DNA of 64,000 nucleotides from Cyrtodaria siliqua. Its lineage: Eukaryota > Mollusca > Bivalvia > Adapedonta > Hiatellidae. The translations under genes and the position numbers were made by a program. The stretch spans positions 453,747 through 517,746 of the forward strand of contig JAWPHD010000298.1 of the NCBI GenBank assembly GCA_037043455.1, read 5' to 3'. Numbering within the stretch: the stretch's first letter is position 1; each line of letters opens with the position of its first letter. Positions 22,890 through 31,478 of this stretch are shown here, piece after piece. The notes beneath the pieces were generated by a model that saw nothing but the letters and a program-made list of their open reading frames with translations, did no database searches and was not told the origin of the DNA.

Positions 22890-24826
22890 TACATTATTGA
22901 AGGAGGATCACAGTTCAGTAGCCAGATACAATATAATAACGCGTGTGTTCTAAAACGAAGACAAGTAACATTCCATTAGTTCTACAACAAAGACAAGTAA
23001 CATTCAATTATGGATCACAGGTCAGTTGCCAGATCAAATATAATACTGTTTGTGTTCTACAACAAAGACAAGTAACATTCAATTATGGATCACAGGTCAG
23101 TTTCCATATAATCTATAATAATGTGTGTGTTCTACAACAAAGACCAGTAACATTCAATTATGGATCACAGGTCAGTTGCCAGATATTTCAATTTAACAAG
23201 TAATTATCAATTATGGATCACACATTTATTGCCAGATAACACAATATAGCAAGTCACATTAAACTATAAATCACAGATCAGTTGCCAGACATTTAAATAA
23301 GCAAGTAACATTGAATTATGGCTCACAGGTCAGCTGCCATATATCGCACAATAGCACGTAACATTTATCTATAGATTACAGGTCAGTTGCCAGATAGTTC
23401 AATATAGCAAGTACATTCAATAAGGGATCACAGGTCAGTTGCCATATATTTCAATATAGCAAGTAACATTCAATAATGGTTCGTTGCCAGACATTTTAAC
23501 TAAGCAAGTAACATTCAATTATGAATCACAGGTCAGTTGCCGTATATTTCAATATAGCAAGTAACATGCAATACGAGATCAGAGGTCAATTGCTATATAT
23601 CACAATATAGCACGTAACATGCAATACTGGATCACAGGTCAGTTGCCATATATCACAATATAGCACGTAACATTCAGTTATGGATCACAGGTCAGTTTGC
23701 AGATACAATATAATTATGTGTGTGTTCTACAACATATACAAGTAAAAAACCTATTAAACTATGGATCACAGGTCAGTTGCCAGATAAAATATAATACTGT
23801 GTGTGTTCTACAACAACGAAAAGTAACACTCAATTATGGATCACAAGTCAGTTTTAAGATACAATATAATAATGTGTGTGTTCTACAGCAAAGACAAGTA
23901 ACATTCAATTATGGATCACAAGTCAGTTGGCAGATACAATATAATAATGTGTGTGTTCTACAACAAAGACATAAAATATAATAATGTATGTGTTCTACAA
24001 CAAAGACAAGTAACATTCAATTATAGATCTACAACAAAGACAAATAACATTCAATTATAGATCACAGGTCAATTGCCAGATACAATATAATAATGTGTGT
24101 GTTCAACAACAAAGACATAAAATATAATAATGTGTGTGTTCTACAACAAAGATATAAAATATAATAATGTGTGTGTTCAACAAAGACAAGTAACATTCAA
24201 TTATGGATCACAGGTCAGTTGCCAGATAAAATATAATACTCTTTGTGTTGTACAGCAAAGACAAGTAAAATTCAATTATGGATCACGGATCAGTTTCCAG
24301 ATAAAATATAATAATGTGTGTGTTCTACAACAAAGACAAGTAACATTCAAGTATGGATCACAGGTATGTTGCCAGATATTCAATGAAGCAAATAATTATC
24401 TATTATGGATCACACATCAGTTGCCAGATAACACAATATAGCACGTCACATTAAACTATAAATCACAGGTCAGTTGCCAGATAATTCAATATAGCAAGTA
24501 ACATTCAATTACGGGTCATTCAATTATGGGTCAGTCGCCAGATATCACAATATAGCACGTAACATTCAATTATGGATTACAGGTCAGTTGCCAGACATTT
24601 TAAATAAGCAAGTAACAATCAATTATGGATCACAGGTCAGTTGCCATATATCGCAATATAGCACGTAACATTCAACTATGGACCACAGGTCAGTTGCCAG
24701 ATAGCTCAATATAGCAAGTACATTCAATAATGGATCACAGGTCAGCATTCAATTATGGATCACAGGTCAGCAGCCATATATTTCAATATAGCATGTAACA
24801 TTCAATAGTGGGTCACAGGTCAGTTG
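22890..24826. repeat. satellite array, left part
   Basis: Tandem units share the core CATTCAATTATGGATCACAG GTCAGTTGCC. Two length variants alternate: ~53-54 bases (core plus ATATATCACAATATAGCACG-type linker) and ~75 bases (core plus AGATAAAATATAATAATGTG TGTGTTCTACAACAAAGA linker). The 75-base form is a multiple of three and gives long spurious ORFs. The array continues on the other side of the Polinton. Confidence 0.9.
24821..24826. repeat. target site duplication CAGTTG, left
   Basis: CAGTTG directly precedes the left terminal repeat and is repeated at 35,154-35,159. It is part of the satellite core GGTCAGTTGCC, so the element inserted into a satellite unit. Confidence 0.85.
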
Positions 24827-25183
24827 ACTACAAGCCTGTCACTTTATAGGCATGATTGACAGGTGAAGCCACGCCCCCAGCGGATGACGTCACGGATAAA
24901 TTATAGAAAGGGTATCTAAAAATAGATCCGTAGCTAATGTGACCTCGATTAGGTACGCGTTTCGACACGTTTTTTAAAGAGCGCGACTGATTTGATAGGT
25001 AAAAAGAGTTTTGAGAGCATGCGCATGTGTGAGCAACAGATCTCGACCAATCGGTGGATCGAAAACACTGATCATAACTGGTATAAAGGATCGCTGAAGT
25101 TCATTACGATGTAACAGGGGGTCTTGGTAACAATGGCTACAAAAGATGTATTGTATATTGTCAATGATGAGTGTTTTATGGTT
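24827..25183 (+). repeat. left terminal inverted repeat of the Polinton
   Basis: Starts ACTACAAGCCTGTCACTTTA and remains alignable to the complement of the right end through GATGAG(T/G)GTTTTATGGTT. It contains a TGACGTCA site near 24,886, a TATAAAG box at 25,082-25,088 and the first ~17 codons of the PC4-like gene. Mismatches between the arms are mostly single bases. Confidence 0.9.
25082..25088 (+). promoter_or_regulatory. TATA box in left terminal repeat
   Basis: TATAAAG lies 51 bases upstream of the ATG at 25,133 and points into the element. The same box occurs inverted in the right terminal repeat (34,892-34,898). Confidence 0.55.
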
Positions 25184-25637
25184 AAAAGGTGTACAGAAAA
25201 GGGAAGCAAAAGAGAAATATGTCGTTATACTTTAGAAGAGGATATTTTGAAGGGAAAATATACATTCACGTGAGCTATTTTGACGGTATATATCCTACAA
25301 AGAAAGGAGCTACGTTTAAGTTGCTACGATGGAAGGAATTTGTGAAAGTGATTCCAGAAGTTCAAATAAGAATCTCTAAATGCCAAGAAATGAAACATCA
25401 TTTAGGAGGTAACTGGTACCTGAGCTTAACTGAAGGAATCGCTCGGGTGGATCTGGGACAGTTTTGGTTACCGGAAGGATCAACAGATGTAAACCTACAA
25501 AAAGGGGTATATCTTTACGTTATGAACAGTTTGGAGAATTGGTGAAAAGATTGAGCGATATAGAGTGTCATGTTCCCGAACTGAACAACACAGTATCCTG
25601 TATAGAAAGAGAAGATCACAAGAATCAGGAGCCATGA
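25133..25637 (+). pseudogene. PC4-like (transcription coactivator p15 / ssDNA-binding) protein, frameshifted
   Basis: The ATG at 25,133 lies in the terminal repeat and begins MATKDVLYIVND. After a frame change between about 25,190 and 25,245, the PC4-like core appears: EGKIYIHVSYFDGIYPTKKG, ATFKLLRWKEFVKVIPE, then GNWYLSLTEGIARVDLGQFW. A second frame change in the A5G4 tract near 25,503 leads to a second strand/helix unit (GISLRYEQFGELVKRL) ending at TGA 25,635-25,637. The K-x-Y-x-x-I...P(T/G)KKG...L...W pattern is that of PC4 domains, which bind single-stranded DNA and assist RNA polymerase II. From memory, PC4-like genes occur in other Polinton/adintovirus elements. First on the plus-strand arm; the two frame changes mark it as broken. 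Confidence 0.6.
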
Positions 25638-25741
25638 TGTATTCCGAGTGTAATCTGAATGATTACAAAAATTGGTAGAGAATGTCATATATGGATTGAT
25701 TTTTATAAGGGATAGTCTCGAAGATATACATAATTGTTAAG

Positions 25742-26071
25742 ATGAATACAATGGATTCAGTTTGCGCCGCTTTTCAGATGAACTATTATGAAACACGCTT
25801 GGCAATTTTCGACGCTTTTCCGAAACAGATTTTACCCAATAAGTACGAACGAGCTAAGGCCGGATTTTATTACGCGGGAAAATCGGACATGGTTACGTGC
25901 TTTCGTTGCCAAGTCAAAGTGAGCTCTTGGGAGAGAGGCGACGAAGCTATGACAGAACACCTGAAATGGTCTCCTAACTGCGAATATGTCAAGATGGTTG
26001 GTGTTGAAAAGAAGATAACTATGACGGGGGGATTTCTTGTGAATCGGGGTCGTCGTCCTGGCGATTTTTGA
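25742..26071 (+). CDS. single-BIR inhibitor-of-apoptosis-like protein
   Basis: An intact 109-codon ORF. Residues ~15-90 form one baculoviral IAP repeat: ETRLAIFDAFPKQ, then AKAGFYYAGKSDMVTCFRC, and the zinc ligands C-x2-C, 16 residues, H, 6 residues, C ending in HLKWSPNCEYVK. BIR domains bind caspases or IAP-antagonist peptides. There is no RING or CARD, and the protein ends shortly after the domain. The start context TTGTTAAG-ATG is shared with the small frame at 26,235. A TATAAGG lies 38 bases upstream of the ATG. It is one of the few genes in the Polinton without a break. Virus-borne BIR proteins usually delay host cell death; that role here is inference. Confidence 0.85.
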   Translation: MNTMDSVCAAFQMNYYETRLAIFDAFPKQILPNKYERAKAGFYYAGKSDMVTCFRCQVKVSSWERGDEAMTEHLKWSPNCEYVKMVGVEKKITMTGGFLVNRGRRPGDF

Positions 26072-26234
26072 TCGAAGTAAGGACCATTTTATACGTCAGA
26101 CGTGAGTGCGTTGTCATCTACATTAGAATGAGACTAGCCATTGAGAAGACAGCATTTTGTCACTTGCCGTTAACCTCATGATATAAAAGAAACGTTATCA
26201 TTTCACTGATTGATGACTTTGATTGGTTGTTAAG

Positions 26235-26316
26235 ATGTTACCAATTAAGAAGAGAAGCCAGAGAAGCCTTAGAGAGACTAATACAGTGCTACGATGATTA
26301 CGAACATAGTGTGTAA
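26235..26316 (+). pseudogene. small frameshifted ORF with TATA box
   Basis: ATG 26,235 begins MLPIKKRS; in the next frame the sequence continues REALERLIQCYDDYEHSV to TAA 26,314-26,316. A TATAAAAG box lies at 26,182-26,189, 53 bases upstream, the same spacing as in the PC4-like gene. The leader TTGTTAAG-ATG matches that of the BIR gene. No family recognised. The coding call rests on this promoter-like context. Confidence 0.3.
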
Positions 26317-26683
26317 TACGGATTTACATTGTGACATAAATTTGAGGCATCATCAAACAAATCTGACCAATCAGTGACCAGAAATAAAACATACAAATAC
26401 ATTCTGGTAGGTGATAAACTCGGTCTTTATCCTTGTTGTTCAACCAAGTTTAGTGCTATAATTAAGGTATCTACAGTGTGATTCTTTTAAAACCCAGCAT
26501 AGTTCGTGCACATTCAGGCAAATTGATTCAATATATGTATCTTTCAAAATTAAAATCTTAAAAATTATCGTCTTTTTACTCTGCTAAAGATTTTTTATTT
26601 TACTATAGAACCTAAGGATAAAAACCGAGTAACACACATTTTATCACCTACTGAAAATAAGATAAAATCTCAACATCTCTGCA

Positions 26684-27151
26684 ATGGAAAATTATGAATT
26701 AACGTTTAAATGTAGTAATATAGTGTATAATCCTAGAAAGTTTTCGGGAACTATATGAAAACACAGGAAGATCGGTGGTAATTGTATGTTTTTTACCAAC
26801 GGAAAAATGATGGTGAACGGAAAAGCTAAATCTACCAAAGAAGCCAAACAACGAGTAAGGCGATATGCCAGAATACTACAACGTATGGGATGGAACGTCA
26901 CGTTACAAAACATCGTGATATCTACAATCTCTGCCTATGTTATGCTGGAGGGACGACCGTCTTTACCCAAGATTGTGACTAATTATGAAGGAAACTACGA
27001 ACCAGAGAGATTTCCAGCGGCCATGTTTGTGAAGAACTCTATTCATTTTACTTGCTTACATACGGGCGCAGTGTTGATGACGGGAATTAAGAAAGAAACA
27101 CAATTGTATAAAATATGCATGCCTACATTGATAGAATTAGAATTATTGTAA
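26684..27151 (+). pseudogene. TATA-binding-protein-like protein with an in-frame stop
   Basis: Reading from ATG 26,684, a single frame runs to 27,151, broken only by a TGA at codon 25. The pseudo-symmetric TBP saddle is recognisable. In the first repeat, FKCSNIVYNPRKFSG and MFFTNGKMMVNGKAK are followed by the helix KEAKQRVRRYARILQRMGW. In the second repeat, IVISTISAYVML is followed by NYEPERFPAAMF and HTGAVLMTGIKKETQLYKIC. The stop falls exactly where TBP has a residue in the first-repeat strand, so spacing before and after is preserved. Of the four DNA-kinking phenylalanine positions, three remain (KFSG, MFF, RFPAAMF); the fourth is Leu. The length (156 codons) is slightly below the ~180-residue TBP core. 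TBP-like genes are known in some large DNA viruses; I do not recall one from a Polinton. Confidence 0.7.
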
Positions 27152-27478
27152 AGTACGCTAAGGGGACCGCCCTAATCCCTGGCGTACTCCGCTGAGAGGG
27201 GCAGATACAATTATTTCAATATTTATATAGTTGTTGTTTTTAACATACTTACCAACGCTTTTACATAATGTTGTGTTGACTATAGAGCTTTTCTGAATAC
27301 GGAAACTACTTTTGTTTTAAGCAGTAACATGCCAGGTGAATTTTATTAAACAATATATACATTTTTGTTTTTTATTGAACATGTATACAGGAAACATTAA
27401 TGAAATTAAAGTTATCATGTTTTAGACGTTTGTCACACAAACATGTTTCACACGTTTGTCACACAAACACAGCATATC
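27152..27478. other. convergent intergenic region with hairpins
   Basis: Just after the TBP-like stop, AGTACGC...GCGTACT pairs around an inner AGGG/CCCT (27,152-27,190). Just beyond the protease stop, two copies of GTTTGTCACACAAAC form GTTTGT/ACAAAC hairpins (about 27,428-27,475). The region separates convergent transcription units, so a 3'-end or terminator role is possible but unproven. Confidence 0.4.
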
Positions 27479-27482
27479 TACA

Positions 27483-27937
27483 CTATAAACATTCAACAAA
27501 ATGTCTGACTCTTTCTTCATTAGAGTTTAAGTTTACTTTATCAAAACTATTTACAATGCGTCTCATAGTCCATCCACGACATCGATAAAAAACGAAATAG
27601 AAACAAAAATAACCGCAAGTTATTGTTCTTGATTTCTGTATTTTATCAGTATTGTAAATATAATGTCTTCCATGTTTAAGCAACACGTGCCTGAATAGTC
27701 TTTGGTAATATTCGGGCGCTCGTCCGTTAGAATCGAAAAACTCTGAAGGTCCATTGGAGGGGAAATAAAACGCTACCCAGTGATCACCTGGTTGGCTGCT
27801 GTCATCGGTGTTAACGATGTAAATCCGGGGTCTATATTTAATGACGTCGGGTAGTGTATCCGCAGGAATCACGCCTCCAATTTGTTTTTGTACTATAGGA
27901 TACTTTTTTAAAGATACGTTAACTGGAAAGTATTCAT
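27483..27937 (-). pseudogene. adenain-type cysteine protease (Polinton PRO)
   Basis: Minus-strand start at ATG 27,937-27,935, overlapping the capsid stop as ATGA. The N-terminus MNTFQLTYL is typical of the family. The frame then breaks in an A6 tract (27,904-27,909) and resumes with KKYPIVQKQIGG through to 27,483. The catalytic set is visible: His in GDHWVAFY, Asp in EFFDSNG, Cys in TITCGYFCFYF. This protease matures capsid proteins in adenoviruses and is presumed to do so in Polintons. Apart from the single frameshift the catalytic core is intact. It is last in the minus-strand run PolB-ATPase-integrase-capsids-protease. Confidence 0.8.
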
Positions 27938-29176
27938 TGTTCTAATGTCACGTTTCTGCTAGCATCAATTTTCATTACAGCTGGAAACTTGGCACACATG
28001 ATCACTGTACATGTTTCTGGCAGAGCTTCAGAGAACTTAAGTTCTAATCTAGTATGAGCTCTCAGTGAATGACGATCTCTGGTATCCCCGTCTGGGTTGA
28101 ACACGTACAAGCAACTTCCGTATTGAAATCCTTTCCTACTGATATGTACCGCTCTTTGACGATGATCAGAGTACAACCTTTGAAAAGCTTCAACGTAGTT
28201 GTTACCCTTATAATTTGGCTGTAATGGCTGAGAAGGTGTTGACTGACTGTCGACAAAAAATCTTGCGTAGTTACATTTGAAGTGTTGAAAGTTGTAGGGA
28301 GGCTTAGTGTAACCTCCGTGGATGGCTGACGAAGACACGAGACCTACTATCAGTTGTTTCGGAACTTTTCCTTGAAATTAGTCGTCGGTGATGAAGTCAT
28401 ATTGTCCCTGCATAGGTCTTGATTACAGAGCGTGTATAGGGATAGAGTGCTTCCGTAGTCTTGAGCATGTCCGCATGAGCTATGATAACGCTGGCGTTGA
28501 CTTTAACTACAGCTACCTTGAGGGCAGCCTCCGTAAATTTCACTTTATATGCTTCAGTAGCCGACGCCGCTGCCAATCTAAAGGGGTTTGTACTCTGCGA
28601 TAATTTAAAGTTGATCGGAACTCCATTTAATAGCAGTCGATCTTGTTGACATATATCTACGTGTAGGCGTCCAATGAGATCCGCGATTTTTGATGACGCT
28701 GTAAATTTCCATCTTTCGAAAAGACCGTTATTGCTCCGCGCTGGATCTCTTACTTGTGGGGAATCGTCATCATCTATTGTGAAGAGCTGACAGTCTAATT
28801 CGTGCTGAGTAGGAGTGTCCAAGAGAAGATCCAGATACGCTTTATACGGATAGTTGGTACCGAGTTCACTCGTAGGATGTTGCTGCACGTTAACGTCGAT
28901 TTGAGAGAAGATACTATGCAATGGGGCATTTGTTAATGCCACCTTTTCGGCAGTATCCGTACCATCAGCTTTAGTTATTTTTAGTTTGACGTGAAGTAAC
29001 GTGTTTTTCAAATCTATGTAGGTAGACGACGTTCCCGGTATATTAACTTTTATGGCTGAACCGTCTGTAAGCTGATTGGTAGGTCTAAAAGTAAGCCATT
29101 CTTTTTTCTGGGATCCAACTTCTACTTCAGGCTGTTGAAACAAAGCCAAATCGTTATCGTGGATTTCGTCGTTCAT
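27934..29176 (-). pseudogene. major capsid protein (double jelly-roll type), frameshifted
   Basis: ATG 29,176 overlaps the preceding stop as ATGA. The first part (residues 1-260) shows the jelly-roll opening KEWLTFRPTNQLTDG...INIPGTSSTYIDLKNTLLHV and the conserved blocks HSIFSQIDVNVQQ, YPYKAYLDLLLD and GRLHVDICQQDRLLLNG. The frame breaks at 28,397-28,400 and again at a TAA near 28,380, then resumes (KVPKQLIVGLVSSSA, YNFQHFKCNYARFFVD) to TGA 27,934-27,936. The block order matches the Polinton/adintovirus capsid protein long annotated in metazoan genomes as F54H12.2-like. The total span of ~415 codons is near the family size. The two breaks make it non-functional. Confidence 0.8.
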
Positions 29177-29799
29177 TTTTTCCACACAAAATCTTTCACA
29201 CGCGGTTTCTTATTTCCTTTAGCGGCTTTGGAAGATAGCTTTCTCTTGGTTGGAGTGACCTTTCGTTTAGCTGAAATTGACTTGCCCTTATAAACAAATT
29301 CATTTTGGCCTTTTGAGTCATCTTTTAATTCAGATTTGGCTAGTTACACAGCTTGAGTCATAGGCGTCACGAATTGTATGATGGGTTCACCTGATGACAT
29401 CCCTCCACTTTGACCACTATCTACAACGTATTGTCCGCTTTTGTTAGGGCGTGTTTTTCCTTCAGCCATTCGACGAAAGTGTCTCTTCCATTTGTCTACG
29501 TCCATCTCGATTTTCTGAAATGCAGCGTGCAGCGAAGTAGTTTTATCTTTATTTATCATTTGTAGTCCTGGCGCCCTTATAAAGATTCGCAATCGATTTA
29601 ACGTGGTCGTTTTTATTTTCACGTAGAATGGATCATTATACAGATTATAGGTATTTGGCATTTTTCCTACTTTCCTACCTCGGATTACCCTTAATACAGG
29701 AAACATGGTATTTTCTACGTAAGACTCTTGACAAAGGTCGGTACACACATATAGAATCTCATCGTGAATAACAGTTTCAATTTTCAAAGAATCAAAGAG
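29173..29799 (-). pseudogene. minor capsid (penton-like) protein, C-terminal part only
   Basis: The open frame begins at 29,799 right after an in-frame stop, with no ATG. It encodes DEILYVCTDLCQESYVENTM FPVLRV, NDPFYVKIKTTTLNRLRIFI and KRHFRRM, matching the C-terminal jelly-roll of Polinton minor capsid proteins. A TAA at 29,344-29,346 is followed in frame by 56 more codons of a very basic tail (KSISAKRKVTPTKRKLSSKA AKG) ending at TGA 29,173-29,175, overlapping the major capsid ATG. The N-terminal two thirds are absent: the reading frame starts inside the integrase 3' end, so a deletion has fused the two genes. The basic tail could bind packaged DNA; that is inference. Confidence 0.6.
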
Positions 29800-30871
29800 T
29801 CATATTTTTTTGGCCAGTGTAATCACCGAACGAGAACTTCGCGCTTTTTATTACGAACTCTTTTTTTCAATATTTGTTCAATATGATATTCTGTAGATTC
29901 ATCCACATTGACCGCTTGCAATTCGGCTTCATAAAATTTGCCTTCGACATGGTCGCCGGTCCAGTATTCTAGAGTATATATCGCTAAATCATCTCTCATC
30001 GCTCTTCTTTTGATTTTGAATAATTCACCAGTCCACTTTTAGGAATACTCTCTATCAAATACTCCTTTCACGTGCGATATACGTACAACTTGATCGATCT
30101 TTAACTTGAATCTCCTTCGTCGATTTTTCATTTTATTCGAATTCTTTTTCTTCAGCAACCGGTATTGTACAAGGCGACTTTCTCCCTCCGTTTTCTTATT
30201 AATAGATGAGGGTGTTTGACCCAAAATTTGATGAATCGTGTTATTGTAGCTATTTTCTAAAGCAGCAAGGTCATCGATGTACCGAGATGTTCTGTTTTTT
30301 AGCATGAATCGAAAAATCTTATGTTTTAAGTTTTTGATCACCCTTTCCGCATAGTTGGCTTTGGTCTCATTTTGTGTTACAAAATGATGAATATCCATTC
30401 TTTTTAAATATCGTAACACTTCTTTGTTACGTATCTCACGGCCTTGGTCGCTTCTTATAACTTCCGGTTTTCTCTTATTTTCGAGTATAAGGCGTAGAGC
30501 TTTTACTACTTCAGCTCCCGTCTTGTTTTTTAAAGGTTGACACCAAGTATATCTCGAGAATACATCAATGGCAACTAACACGTACTTTATTCCATTATTT
30601 TGTCCGCCAATGAAAACATGTCCATTAAATCTATGTCCCACATACTGTCCAAACCTTCTACTATCACTCTGGATCTCGGAAAGTGTCTTCTGGCGCCTCT
30701 GGTGAGCGAGTAAGATTCCTGATCTTGTAACCATTTTCTGATTTTATATTTTCCAATTTTATGTTTGCCTTCGGATTTCACTATTTTGTATAATTTTTCG
30801 GGACCAGCATAACTACCCGGATGGTTGGCATCTAAGTAAATAGACGCGAGATATTTTTTCCAGTCTGTCAT
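29784..30871 (-). pseudogene. Polinton integrase (RVE/DDE) with C-terminal chromodomain
   Basis: Start ATG 30,871 (MTDWKKYLASIYLDANHPGS), two bases after the stop of the upstream small ORF. The N-terminal region SYAGPEKLYKIV precedes the catalytic core. First Asp: MWDIDLMDM. The frame changes near 30,600-30,625 and continues VAIDVFSRYTWCQPL. Second Asp: IRSDQGREIRN. Glu: ETKANYAERVIKNLKH. The DDE set is complete. An in-frame TAA at 30,039 precedes the C-terminal region (KWTGELFKI...YWTGDHVEGKFYEAELQAV), which ends in a chromodomain-like HIEQILKKR...VLVR block broken by TGA where a Trp is expected, then WPKKYDSLI. It joins element ends to target DNA with 6-bp staggered cuts, consistent with the CAGTTG duplication. 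Confidence 0.85.
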
Positions 30872-30873
30872 CG

Positions 30874-31122
30874 TTACACGGTAATCCACTTTTTGGTTGG
30901 TATAACTTTTTTAATTTCCTTTACTTTCTTGATTTTCTTTTCTCCGTCACGTACTGGAATTCCTGGAGGTCTGTTCTTCGTTATCGTTTTGTTCGGACTA
31001 CTGTTGCTTCCTTTCTGATCTGTAGTTGGTCGTTTATCTAGATCAATTGGTACGTGCTTATTTTCTAACAGTCGCTGATATTTTTCGTAAGATAAAAGCA
31101 CCGATTTTTGGATATCCTTCAT
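30874..31122 (-). CDS. small basic Polinton protein (unnamed)
   Basis: 82 codons from ATG 31,122, whose ATG overlaps the upstream stop (ATGA). It begins MKDIQKSVLLSYEKYQRLLE, then a Pro/Lys-rich linker (KNRPPGIPVRDGEKKIKKVK), and ends TKKWITV two bases before the integrase ATG. I recall ORFs with a similar VL(V/L).(P/S)...YE(K)...LL(E) opening beside the next gene in other invertebrate Polintons. No function known. The frame is intact. Confidence 0.5.
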   Translation of the reverse strand: MKDIQKSVLLSYEKYQRLLENKHVPIDLDKRPTTDQKGSNSSPNKTITKNRPPGIPVRDGEKKIKKVKEIKKVIPTKKWITV

Positions 31123-31430
31123 TGTGCGTAGTTTCGCAGTTCCGGTTCTATAGCTCTGAGTAATAAAGCAATCACTTTTCCTTGTCTGCGCAGTATCATC
31201 TTTTTCTTCTTAAGGCTTATTGAGGTATCTGCAATTTGCCTAATGATGTTTTTATGTTTGTTAGATGGCGTAATTGGAAGTATAAGTTGAAGAAAATTAA
31301 CCACTATTTCCGTTAAAGCTCTAAGTTGATCTTTGGTAATCGTGTCTAATAACTGTTTGCTTTGAAGCTTTGAGGTCGTATACATCAATAATTGCATATA
31401 ATTCCAATGTCTTTTGACGAGTCGACTCAT
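31119..31430 (-). CDS. small Lys-rich Polinton protein (unnamed)
   Basis: About 103 codons from ATG 31,430 (MSRLVKRHWNYMQLLM). Further conserved features are QLLDTITKDQLRALTEIVVN, LPITPSNKHKN, and TSISLKKKKMILRRQGKVIA LLL near the end. The 'L..I...L..L.E...N.L....LTPS.K......I......S.KKKK.++..G' pattern is one I associate with a small protein conserved in metazoan Polintons and adintoviruses, sometimes compared with virion core peptides. An upstream in-frame K-rich extension to 31,466 lacks ATG. Ends in TGA overlapping the next ATG. Confidence 0.5.
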   Translation of the reverse strand: MSRLVKRHWNYMQLLMYTTSKLQSKQLLDTITKDQLRALTEIVVNFLQLILPITPSNKHKNIIRQIADTSISLKKKKMILRRQGKVIALLLRAIEPELRNYAQ

Positions 31431-31478
31431 TCTTTTTTTCTTTTTTTTTAAATTTCTGTGTGGCACTGTTGATGCCTC

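Noticed and set aside
22943..24441. Long ORFs repeating VCVLQQRQVTFNYGSQVSC
   Set aside because: They are translations of the 75-base satellite unit (a multiple of three). No start context, splice sites or domain; the same occurs at 36,340-36,893.
22890..24826. CRISPR-like regularly spaced repeats
   Set aside because: Units are directly tandem with related linkers rather than unique spacers, and the genome is eukaryotic. It is a satellite.
25189..25545. A complete independent gene in this frame
   Set aside because: The frame opens at GTG without ATG, and PC4-like sequence continues in other frames on both sides, so it is the middle of a frameshifted gene.
27152..27190. tRNA or tRNA-like structure
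   Set aside because: A single stem without cloverleaf arms or A/B boxes.
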